Positions 35,035-42,680 of a DNA stretch of 64,000 nt are shown here, one piece after another. The DNA is from Pelomonas caseinilytica (GTDB lineage Bacteria > Pseudomonadota > Gammaproteobacteria > Burkholderiales > Burkholderiaceae_C). A program made the position numbers and the translations under genes. The stretch covers positions 57,114 to 121,113 of the forward strand of contig NZ_JAJTWT010000013.1 of the NCBI RefSeq assembly GCF_021353235.1. Reading direction: 5' to 3'. The stretch's first letter is position 1; every line of letters starts with the position of its first letter. The notes below the pieces were generated by a model. That model was not told where the DNA came from and ran no database searches. It worked only from the letters and a program-made list of their open reading frames with translations.

Positions 35035-36384
35035 GTGCTCATCCGACTCCTCCCGCTGCTGCTGTTCGCCCTGCCGGCCGCGGCCCAGACCCTGCCTGAA
35101 CTGGCCGCCCGCGCCCTCGATGCCGACCCCGCCGTGCGGGCCAGTGACGCCTCGCTGCGCGCGGCCGAGCAGCGCCTGTTCCAGGCCCGCGCGGCCTACG
35201 GCCCCACGGCCAACTTCACCGCCACGGCCAGCAACAACCACTACCGCGAGGCGCCGGCCTACGAGCCGCGGCCCTTCAAGTCCGAGCAGTACGTGGTGCA
35301 GGTCAACCAGCCGCTGTGGCGGGGTGCGCTCTACCCGGCCCTGCAGGCGGCGAACAGCCAGCTCGAGCAGGCCGAGAGCGCCTTGCAGCAGGCCCGCCTG
35401 GAGGCCCAGCAGCGCCTGGCCGAGGCGGTGCTCGAGGTCTTCAAGGCGCGCGACGTGCTGGCCCACGCCACGGCCCTGCGCGAGGCCTATGCCGAGCAGC
35501 TCGCGGCGGCGCGGCGCAGCTTCCAGGTCGGCCGCGCCGCCGCGCCCGAGGTGCGCGAGGCCGAGGCGCGCGTGGACAGCGGCCTGGCCCAGGTGCTGGC
35601 CGCCGAGGCCGACCTCGACATGCGCCGCCAGGTGCTGGCCGAGGTGGCCGCCGGCCCCACGCCCACCCTGCTCACGCGGGCCGTCGCGCCCGAGGCCCTG
35701 CCGCCGCTGCAGGCCGACGGCGTGCTGGACTGGCTCGCCCGCGCCGAGGTCGACAGCCCGCAGCTGCGCCAGGCCCGGCTCGCGCTCGAAGCCGCCGAGG
35801 CCGAGATCCGCAAGGCCTCGCTCGCCCACGCGCCCACGGTGGACCTCAACGCCAGCTACACCCGCTCCAACGACACCGGTACGGTGACCAGCATCTTCCC
35901 GCGGCGCGGCAACACCACCGCCGTCGGCGCGACGCTCACCATCCCGCTCTTCGCCAGCGGCGCGACCCAGTCCAAGGTGGTCGAGACCATGGCCCTGCGC
36001 GACAAGGCGGCCGGCGAGCTGGACCTCGCCCGCCGCACCCTGGTCATCGGCGTGCGCCAGGCCTTCGTCGCGACGCTGTCGGCGCTGTCGCAGGCCCGGG
36101 CGCTGGCCACGGCCGAGCGCTCGCAGGCGCTGTCGGTGCGCGCCAACCAGCGCGGCTACGAGGTCGGCATCAAGACCAATGCCGACGTGCTGGAGGCCCA
36201 GGGCAAGCTCTTCGAGGCCCGCCGCGACCTCTCCCGCGCCCGCCACGATGCCTGGGCGAGTTACTTCAAGCTGCGCGCCCTGGCCGGCCAATTGAACGAA
36301 GCCGACTGGCAGGCCCTGGACGCCCAGCTCGTGGAGCACCGGCCCGACGAGATCGGCCGCGCGCGGGCCCGGAGCGCCTCGTGA
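35035..36384 (+). CDS. TolC-family outer-membrane channel protein
   Basis: A protein of 449 aa from a GTG at 35035. That start gives a compact signal peptide (LIRLLPLLLFALPAAAQ); the longer frame from TTG 34987 runs through the terminator hairpin and is less likely. No clear Shine-Dalgarno sequence is visible. The mature part has two repeats of the outer-membrane efflux protein fold: long Ala/Glu/Arg-rich helices (about 20-110, 120-190, 250-330 and 340-430) interrupted by amphipathic strand regions, the first being NFTATASNN. TolC proteins form trimeric channels across the outer membrane and the periplasm. Its stop overlaps the GTG start of the next adaptor (GTGA), so the two are translationally coupled. 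It is likely the exit duct for the system encoded by this operon. Confidence 0.92.
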   Translation: MLIRLLPLLLFALPAAAQTLPELAARALDADPAVRASDASLRAAEQRLFQARAAYGPTANFTATASNNHYREAPAYEPRPFKSEQYVVQVNQPLWRGALYPALQAANSQLEQAESALQQARLEAQQRLAEAVLEVFKARDVLAHATALREAYAEQLAAARRSFQVGRAAAPEVREAEARVDSGLAQVLAAEADLDMRRQVLAEVAAGPTPTLLTRAVAPEALPPLQADGVLDWLARAEVDSPQLRQARLALEAAEAEIRKASLAHAPTVDLNASYTRSNDTGTVTSIFPRRGNTTAVGATLTIPLFASGATQSKVVETMALRDKAAGELDLARRTLVIGVRQAFVATLSALSQARALATAERSQALSVRANQRGYEVGIKTNADVLEAQGKLFEARRDLSRARHDAWASYFKLRALAGQLNEADWQALDAQLVEHRPDEIGRARARSAS

Positions 36385-38102
36385 GCAGCGCCGGCGACCA
36401 CGAGGCCGTGCTGCCGCCGCCTTCGGCGACGCCGCAGGCGGCCGAGCTGGCGCCGGCCCTGGCGCTGTGGCTGCAGCGTCTGCATGCCGCCGGACTGGGC
36501 TGCCAGGGCGTGGCCCTGCATGCGGCCGACGCCGCCTGGCGGGCACCCTTCGAGCGGGCCGACGTGGCCGACGCCTGGGCGGAGGCGCGCGCCCGCGTGA
36601 CGCGCGACAGCCCGGTCGCGCTGGGCCGCGTGCCCAGCGGCGAGCTGCTGGTGGCGACCCACCTGGCCCTGCCCAGCGGCCAGCCGGGCATCGTCGGCGC
36701 CCTGCTCAGCCCGCCGCACAACGACCGCAGCCTGCAACTGCTGCTGCTGTCTCTGGGCTGGCTGCAGCTGACGCTGAGCGCCGCGAGCCTCGCCCACAAC
36801 CAGCGCGCGGCCGAGCTGCTCGAACTCATGGGCCACGTGGCCTCGCAGAAGGAGGCGCGGGCGGCTGCGCAGGACTGGATCAACCGCACGGCCGCCTGGG
36901 CGCGGCGCGAGCTGCCGGCCGAGGCCGAGCTGCGGCTGGCCCTCTTCGAGGCGCGGCAGGACCGCGTCCACTGGTGGGTGGCCGCCGACGTGGCCCATGC
37001 CGAGGCTGCGAGCGCCGGCGTGCAGGCGGCGGGCGAGATCGCGCAGCGCGCCTTCGTCGAAGGCCGCGAGCTGGCGGAACGCGGCGCCTGGGCCCTGCCG
37101 CTGCTGGACCAGGGCGAGGTCGTCGCCGTCCTCATCGCCCAGGGCGACGCTAACGCCGCCGCACAGCAGGTGCTGCGCACCAGCGCCACGCTGGCCGAGC
37201 CCCTGCTGCGCCACTGGCGCACGGCCGAGCTGCCGCTGCCGGTGCTGGCCTGGCGGGCGCTGCGCCGCGTGGCCGGCCGGCTGCGCGGCCCCGGCCACTG
37301 GGCCTGGAAGGGCGGCGCCGTGGCGGCCGTCCTCACGCTGGCGGTGCTGCTGCTGGTGCCGGTGGATGACCGTGTCACGGCCCACACCGTCATCGAGGGC
37401 CGCGCCCGCCAGCTGGTCACCGCGCCCTTCGAGGGCTTCATCGCCGAGGTGCCGGTGCGGCCCGGCGACCGCGTGCAGCGCGGCCAGCTGCTGCTGCGCC
37501 TGGACGACCGCGACCTGAAGCTCGAGCAGGCCAAGCTGCGCGGCGAGCGCGACCAGGCCGCCGGCCGCCTGCGCCAGGCCATGGCCGACCGCGAGGCCGC
37601 CGGTGTGGCCCTGGCCAGCGCCGAGTTGCAGGGCGTGGAAGGGCAGCTCGCGCTGGTGGATGCCAAGCTCGCGCGGACCCGGCTGGTGGCGCCCATGGAC
37701 GGCCTCATCGTCACGGGCGACTGGGTGCAGCAGCTGGGCGCGCCGGTCGAGCTGGGCAAGGAGATGTTCGAGATCGCCTCGGAGGGCTATCGCGTGGTGC
37801 TGCACGTGCCCGAGCGTGACATCGCCCGGGTGCGCACCGGCCAGCGCGGCGTGCTGCGCCTGTCGGGCCAGCCCCAGGCGGGGCACGACTTCGAGCTCAG
37901 CCGGGTGACGGCGACGGCCAGCGTGCAGGACGGCATCAACGGCTTCCGCGCCGAGGCCGCCTGGCTGGGCGAGGTGCCGCCGCTGAGCCCCGGCATGCAG
38001 GGCGTGGCCAAGGTCGTCGTGGGCAGCGCCAACCTGCTGACGATCTGGACGCGCGAATCCATCGACTGGCTGCGGCTCAAGCTGTGGCAGTACTGGATTT
38101 GA
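36381..38102 (+). CDS. HlyD-family periplasmic adaptor with long N-terminal GAF-like cytoplasmic region
   Basis: A protein of 573 aa. The GTG start overlaps the TolC stop by four bases. Residues 1-300 are not typical of HlyD: two alpha/beta segments (around VALGRVPSGELLVATHLA and PLLDQGEVVAVLIAQGD) look GAF-like, joined by helices. A single membrane helix follows at about 310-330 (GGAVAAVLTLAVLLLVPV). The periplasmic part has a split biotinyl/lipoyl-like domain (GFIAEVPVRPGDRVQRGQLL, and after the coiled coil TRLVAPMDGLIV) with a short hairpin between, then a beta-barrel domain. HlyD adaptors bridge an inner-membrane pump to TolC. The N-terminal part may sense a cytoplasmic ligand or dock the SecA-like ATPase; that is speculation. 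Confidence 0.85.
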   Translation: MSSAGDHEAVLPPPSATPQAAELAPALALWLQRLHAAGLGCQGVALHAADAAWRAPFERADVADAWAEARARVTRDSPVALGRVPSGELLVATHLALPSGQPGIVGALLSPPHNDRSLQLLLLSLGWLQLTLSAASLAHNQRAAELLELMGHVASQKEARAAAQDWINRTAAWARRELPAEAELRLALFEARQDRVHWWVAADVAHAEAASAGVQAAGEIAQRAFVEGRELAERGAWALPLLDQGEVVAVLIAQGDANAAAQQVLRTSATLAEPLLRHWRTAELPLPVLAWRALRRVAGRLRGPGHWAWKGGAVAAVLTLAVLLLVPVDDRVTAHTVIEGRARQLVTAPFEGFIAEVPVRPGDRVQRGQLLLRLDDRDLKLEQAKLRGERDQAAGRLRQAMADREAAGVALASAELQGVEGQLALVDAKLARTRLVAPMDGLIVTGDWVQQLGAPVELGKEMFEIASEGYRVVLHVPERDIARVRTGQRGVLRLSGQPQAGHDFELSRVTATASVQDGINGFRAEAAWLGEVPPLSPGMQGVAKVVVGSANLLTIWTRESIDWLRLKLWQYWI

Positions 38103-38109
38103 GATGAAA

Positions 38110-38259
38110 CAGCCCCCGGCCCAACCCCGCGCGCTGAACGCGGCGCGTGTCTGGTCCGCCCCCCGCGGGGGCGGCGATGCTCGCGGCTTCGAGCCGCAAG
38201 CACATCGCCAGAGCGGGCCGGCTCGGGAGCGGCCCAGCGCTCGGCCCGCAAATACCCCG
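38110..38259 (+). repeat. Dispersed intergenic repeat, copy 1 (inverted partner at 59338-59486)
   Basis: About 150 bases, from the AGCCCCCGGCCC run to GGCCCGCAAATACC, are nearly identical to the reverse complement of 59338-59486. The element itself contains short inverted repeats (CCGCCCCCCGCGGGGGCGG, and paired CGGCTTCGAGCCG and GGCCGGCTCGGGAGCGGCC stems). It resembles a REP/BIME-type structured intergenic element. With the CACAGAG hairpin it fills the 303-base gap between the HlyD and M50 genes. Confidence 0.85.
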
Positions 38260-38312
38260 TTTCATCGGCTGCGGGTGGTGCGCAGCACCATGGGACAACT
38301 GAAGTGAAGTCA

Positions 38313-38394
38313 AAACAAAGCCACAGAGGCACAGAGGCACAGAGGCGGCAGTCCGTTGGCCTCTCTGTGCCTCTGTGTCTCTGTGGCTGTGTTT
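38313..38394 (+). repeat. CACAGAG-type hairpin repeat, copy 1
   Basis: An imperfect inverted repeat. The left arm is AAACAAAGCCACAGAGGCAC followed by further CACAGAGG units; the right arm (about 38359-38394) is the complement, GGCCTCTCTGTGCCTCTGTG and on to GTGTTT. A second copy lies at 40575-40660. It could fold into a long hairpin between the HlyD and M50 genes and affect their relative expression. Confidence 0.85.
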
Positions 38395-38405
38395 GAGGGC
38401 GCTGC

Positions 38406-40556
38406 ATGCAAGCCCTGCTCTCGGAACACTGGCACGCCCTCAGGCATCTGCGCCCGCGCCTGCGCGACGGCGTGCAGCCCCTGCACCGTCGGCTGCGCGG
38501 CAGGCCGTGGGTGCTGTTGTCCGACCCGGTGAGCCAGCGCTTTCACCGCATGACGCCCGAGGTCTGGCGCGTGCTGTCGCTGTGCGACGGCCGGCGCACG
38601 CTCGACGAAGTCTGGGACGCCGCCTGCGCCGAGGCCGGCGACCATGGTGCCAGCATCTCGCAGCACGAGCTGGTGCAGCTGGTGTCGGCCCTGCACTCCA
38701 ACGACCTGCTGCAGACCCAGGTCTCGCCCGACGCCGGCGAAGTCTTCGAGCGCTTCGAGCGCCAGCGCAAGGCCCGGTTCAAGCAGAACTGGCTCAACCT
38801 GATGAGCCTGCGCCTGCCGCTTTTCCACCCTGACGCCTGGTTCGAGCGGCAGGCCGGCCTGGCGCGGGCCATGTTCAGCGCGCCGGTCGCGCTGCTGTGG
38901 CTGGCCTTGGTGCTGCCGGCCGCCGTGCTCGGCGCCCAGCACTGGCAGTCGCTGACCGAGAACCTGTCAGACCGCGTGCTGTCGGCGAGCAACCTCGTGC
39001 TGCTGTGGTTCGTCTACCCCGTCGTCAAGGCGGTGCACGAATGGGCGCACGGCCTGGCCGTCAAGGCGCGCGGCGGCACGGTGCGCGAGATCGGGCTGCT
39101 CTTCGTCGTCTTCACGCCGGTGCCCTACGTGGACGCGACCTCGTCCTACGCCTTCGCGTCCAAATGGGCGCGCGCCCAGGTGGCGGCGGCCGGCATCATG
39201 GCCGAGCTGGCCCTGGGCGCTGTCGCGCTGTTCGTGTGGCTGGCCGCCGAGCCCGGCCTCGTGACGGCGGTGGCCTACAACGTCATCCTCATCGCCGGTG
39301 TCTCGACCCTGCTCGTCAACGGCAACCCGCTGATGCGCTACGACGGCTACTTCATCGCCACCGACCTGCTCGAACTGCCCAACCTGGCGCAGCGCGCCCA
39401 GGCCTGGTGGGTCTACCTGAGCGACCGCTGGCTCTTCGGCGCGCGTGACGCCGAGCCGCCGCTGGCCTCGCGCGGCGAGCGCTGGATCCTCACGCTCTAC
39501 GGCGCCGCGGCGCCGGTCTACCGCTTCTTCGTCACCGTCGGCCTGATCTGGTTCGTGGCCGGCGAATACCTGCTGGTGGGCGCCATCATGGCCGTCGTGG
39601 CGGCCTGGCAGGCCCTGGCCGTGCCCGTCTGGAAGGCCTGGCGCCACCTCGAACAGGGCGGCTCGCTGGCGCGCCGCCGTCGCCCGGCCAAGCGGCGGGC
39701 GGCCCTGCTCGTCGTCGCGGCGCTGGCCCTCGTCTGCCTGGTGCCCATGCCCTTCCACTCGGTGCATCAGGGCGTGGTCTGGCTGCCCGACGAAGCCCTG
39801 GTGCGGGCCGAGGCCGCCGGCCAGATCGGCGCCGTTTCGGCCGCGCCGGGCAGCGTCGTCGCGCACGGGGCGCCGCTGCTGGCCATCGACAACCTGCCGC
39901 TGCGCGCCGAGCTGACCCAGGCCGCGGCGGCGCTGGAGCAGACGCGGGCGACGCTGCGGCGCGCCGAGGTGGCCGAGCCGGCCAAGGCCGTCGCCCTGCG
40001 CACCGAACTGGAGGCGCGCCAGGCGCGCTACGAGGAGGCGCGCGGGCGCGTCGCCGCGCTGGAGGTCAGCGCCGGCACGGCGGGTCGCTGGGTGCCTGAC
40101 GCTCCGACCGAGCTGACCGGCCGCGCCGTCAAGCGGGGCGAGCTGCTGGGCTACCTGGTCGCCGGGCCGGCGGACCGCGTGCGCGTGGCCATCACCCAGG
40201 AAGACGCCGACCTCGTCAAGCACCGGACGCGGGCGGTGCAGGTCCGCCTGGCGCAATGGCCGCACGCGATGCTCGATGCGCGCGTGCGCCGCGAGGTGCC
40301 CGGCGGGGGCTTCGAGCTGGTGTCGCCGGCCCTGGGCTCGACGGCCGGCGGCGAGATCGGCGTGGACCCGGCCAAGGAGGGCGGCAAGCACAGCCTGCGC
40401 CGCGTCTTCGACCTCGAGCTGCAGCTGGACCGGCCCTCGCCCAGCGCCGTCTTCGGCGACCGGGTGTGGGTGCGCTTCGACCTCGGCGCCACGCCGCTGG
40501 CGGCGCAGTGGTTCTTGAGGCTCCGCCAGGCCTTCCTGGCTCGATTGAGTGTCTGA
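38406..40556 (+). CDS. PqqD/RRE-like domain + M50 site-2 metalloprotease + HlyD-like domain fusion
   Basis: A protein of 716 aa. Residues about 25-105 look like a winged-helix PqqD/RRE domain (PWVLLSDPVSQRFHRMTPEV, then LCDGRRTLDEVW), which in RiPP systems binds peptides. Residues about 155-445 are a polytopic M50/site-2 protease core with the zinc motif HEWAH at 211-215 and NPLMRYDG at 307-314, the second conserved M50 motif carrying the Asp ligand. After a last membrane helix (about 431-447) comes a periplasmic HlyD-like part (about 455-700) with a lipoyl-like half (GQIGAVSAAPGSVVAHGAPL), a coiled coil (500-555) and a barrel. All catalytic residues are present. It may recognise or cut the exported substrate, or simply couple to the other adaptors; the role is inferred from domains and from the neighbouring TolC, HlyD and SecA-like genes. 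Confidence 0.86.
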   Translation: MQALLSEHWHALRHLRPRLRDGVQPLHRRLRGRPWVLLSDPVSQRFHRMTPEVWRVLSLCDGRRTLDEVWDAACAEAGDHGASISQHELVQLVSALHSNDLLQTQVSPDAGEVFERFERQRKARFKQNWLNLMSLRLPLFHPDAWFERQAGLARAMFSAPVALLWLALVLPAAVLGAQHWQSLTENLSDRVLSASNLVLLWFVYPVVKAVHEWAHGLAVKARGGTVREIGLLFVVFTPVPYVDATSSYAFASKWARAQVAAAGIMAELALGAVALFVWLAAEPGLVTAVAYNVILIAGVSTLLVNGNPLMRYDGYFIATDLLELPNLAQRAQAWWVYLSDRWLFGARDAEPPLASRGERWILTLYGAAAPVYRFFVTVGLIWFVAGEYLLVGAIMAVVAAWQALAVPVWKAWRHLEQGGSLARRRRPAKRRAALLVVAALALVCLVPMPFHSVHQGVVWLPDEALVRAEAAGQIGAVSAAPGSVVAHGAPLLAIDNLPLRAELTQAAAALEQTRATLRRAEVAEPAKAVALRTELEARQARYEEARGRVAALEVSAGTAGRWVPDAPTELTGRAVKRGELLGYLVAGPADRVRVAITQEDADLVKHRTRAVQVRLAQWPHAMLDARVRREVPGGGFELVSPALGSTAGGEIGVDPAKEGGKHSLRRVFDLELQLDRPSPSAVFGDRVWVRFDLGATPLAAQWFLRLRQAFLARLSV

Positions 40557-40574
40557 GGCGCGGCCCATGAATGC

Positions 40575-40660
40575 AGCCACAGAGACACGGAGGCACAGAG
40601 AAGGTGCGCAGCCTGCGCGAGCTGGTGGCCTCTCTGTGTCTCCGTGTCTCTGTGGTTGTG
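40575..40660 (+). repeat. CACAGAG-type hairpin repeat, copy 2
   Basis: The left arm AGCCACAGAGACACGGAGGC (running to about 40600) pairs with the right arm CTCTGTGTCTCCGTGTCTCT (about 40632-40660). It is the same family as the copy at 38313-38394 and lies directly upstream of the SecA-like start, so the M50 gene is bracketed by the two copies. A GTG inside the right arm extends the SecA frame but is unlikely to be used. Confidence 0.85.
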
Positions 40661-40676
40661 TTTTGGTGGTGGCGCC

Positions 40677-42680
40677 ATGACGGCAGCCGCCGACCTGCGC
40701 TGGCTCAGGGCCCTGGCCGGCCCCGAATTCCGCCGCGCCGACACCTTGCGCGACGAGCGCGGCGGCGAGGCGGACGCGCCGGTCGAGCGCTGGTTGCGCG
40801 ACCTGCCCGGCCGGCTGCCGGTGCGCAGCGAGTCGCCAGCCGGCATCGCGGCGCTGAACGGCGCCATCGCCGCACTGCCGCTGCGCGAGGCCGACGACGA
40901 AGAGATCGCCCAGCGGCTGCACGCGGCCATGGCCACCTTGCGTGCCGACGCCAACGACGCTGGCGCCCTCGCGCAGGCGCTGGGCAGTGTCGGCGAGGCC
41001 GCGCGGCGGCGCCTGGGCCTGTGGCCGCATCCGGTGCAGTTCGCTGGCGCGCGCACCCTCATCACCGGACGCCTGGCCGAGATGCGCACCGGCGAGGGCA
41101 AGACCCTGGTCGCGGCCCTGGCCGCCACGGTGATGGCGGCCAGCGGTGCGCGCGTCCACGTCGTCAGCACCAACGACTACCTGGCCGAACGCGACTGCGA
41201 GGAGATGCGCCCGCTGTTCGAGTTCTTCGGCCTCGGCGGCAGCTTCGTCAAGGGCGGCATGGAGCCCGACGAGCGCCGCACGGCCTATCGCCACGCCGTC
41301 TGCTACGTCAGCGGCAAGGAACTGGTGTTCGACTACCTCAAGGACCGCCTCGCCGGCCACGGCCTGCTGCCCGCCCGCGTGGCGTCGCTGCGCGGCTTCG
41401 TCGGCACGGGCGGGCCCGGGGCCGAGCCGCTCATCCCGGCCCTGCACTTCGCCATCGTCGACGAGGCGGACAGCGTGCTCATCGACGAGGCCCGCACGCC
41501 GATGATCATCTCGCAGGAGTCCGAGGGCCTGCACGAGCCGGCGCTGCTGGCCTGGGCCATCGCCGCCGCGCGCGGCCTGCGCGAGGGCACGCATTTCGCG
41601 GTGCGGCTCGCGAACCGCGAGGTCGAGCTGACCGCGGCGGCCGTCGACGCCTGCCCGCCGCTGCCCGAGGGCGTGCGGCCGGTCTGGCGGGCGCGGGCCT
41701 GGCGCGAGCAGCTGCTGCGCCAGGCGCTGACGGCCCTGCACCTCTACGAGCGCGACCAGCACTACATCCTCGCGCCGGGCGATGAGGCCGAGGACGGGCT
41801 GAAGGTGCAGATCGTCGACGAGAGCACCGGCCGTGTGATGGCCGACCGCAGCTGGGAGCAGGGCCTGCACCAGCTCATCGAGGCCAAGGAGGGCGTCAAG
41901 CTCACGGCCGGCCGCGACACCCTGGCGCGCATGACCTTCCAGCGCTTCTTCCGCCGCTACTACCTGCTGGCCGGGCTGACCGGCACCGCGGCGGAGGCCG
42001 CGACCGAGATGTGGGCCACCTACCGGCTGCGCGTGCGGCGCCTGCCGCCCAACCGCCCCATCCAGCGGCGCGAGCTGCCGGCGCGCTGCTTCGCGAACGC
42101 TGCGGCCAAGTGGCAGGCCGTGGCCGACGAGGCCATCGCCGCCGCCGCGCGCGGCCAGGCGGTGCTGGTGGGCACGCGCAGCGTCGAGGCCAGCGAAGCG
42201 GTGGCGGCGGTGTTCGCCGCGCGCGGCGTCGAGGCCACCGTGCTGAACGCGCGCCAGGACGCCGAGGAGGCCGCCATCGTCGCGGCGGCGGGCGCCTCGG
42301 GCCGCATCACCATCGCCACCAACATGGCCGGCCGCGGCACCGACATCAAGCCCGATGCCGAGGCCCTGGCCGCGGGCGGCCTGCACGTCATCCTGAGCGA
42401 ATACCACGAGTCGCCGCGCGTGGACCGCCAGCTCTTCGGCCGCGCGGGCCGCCAGGGCCAGCCCGGCACGGTGCGGGCGATGGTGGCCGCCGACGACCCG
42501 CTCTTCAAGACCCTGCCGGCTCCGCTGCGCGCCCTGCTGGCCCAGGGCCGTGCCCTCGGCCTGGCCGTGCGCCTGGCCCAGCGCGACGCCGAACGCCGCG
42601 CCTGGGCCGCTCGCAGGCAGACCCTGAGGCAGGACCGCGAACTCCACCGCATCATCGGCATCGCCGGTAGCACGACATGA
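40677..42680 (+). CDS. Minimal SecA-like preprotein translocase ATPase (C-terminally truncated relative to SecA)
   Basis: A protein of 667 aa from the ATG at 40677. Recognisable SecA motor features: PHPVQ near 117-121, Walker A TGEGKT at 138-143, TNDYLAERD near 165-173, VDEADSVLIDEARTP at 261-275 (a true DEAD box where SecA usually has DEVD), a short preprotein-crosslinking region, VDESTGR, GLHQLIEAKEGV, TGTA, TNMAGRGTDI at 548-557 and GRAGRQGQPG at 588-597. Only about 70 residues follow. The helical scaffold, helical wing, two-helix finger and zinc-binding tail of an ordinary SecA (about 900 aa) are therefore missing. It cannot simply replace housekeeping SecA. The TolC, HlyD and M50 neighbours suggest a specialised motor for export. 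Its stop overlaps the next ATG (ATGA). Confidence 0.88.
   Translation: MTAAADLRWLRALAGPEFRRADTLRDERGGEADAPVERWLRDLPGRLPVRSESPAGIAALNGAIAALPLREADDEEIAQRLHAAMATLRADANDAGALAQALGSVGEAARRRLGLWPHPVQFAGARTLITGRLAEMRTGEGKTLVAALAATVMAASGARVHVVSTNDYLAERDCEEMRPLFEFFGLGGSFVKGGMEPDERRTAYRHAVCYVSGKELVFDYLKDRLAGHGLLPARVASLRGFVGTGGPGAEPLIPALHFAIVDEADSVLIDEARTPMIISQESEGLHEPALLAWAIAAARGLREGTHFAVRLANREVELTAAAVDACPPLPEGVRPVWRARAWREQLLRQALTALHLYERDQHYILAPGDEAEDGLKVQIVDESTGRVMADRSWEQGLHQLIEAKEGVKLTAGRDTLARMTFQRFFRRYYLLAGLTGTAAEAATEMWATYRLRVRRLPPNRPIQRRELPARCFANAAAKWQAVADEAIAAAARGQAVLVGTRSVEASEAVAAVFAARGVEATVLNARQDAEEAAIVAAAGASGRITIATNMAGRGTDIKPDAEALAAGGLHVILSEYHESPRVDRQLFGRAGRQGQPGTVRAMVAADDPLFKTLPAPLRALLAQGRALGLAVRLAQRDAERRAWAARRQTLRQDRELHRIIGIAGSTT

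Noticed and set aside
38967..42647. Minus-strand frame of 1,226 codons opposite the M50 and SecA-like genes
   Set aside because: The plus-strand genes have zinc and ATPase motifs; the antisense text has none.
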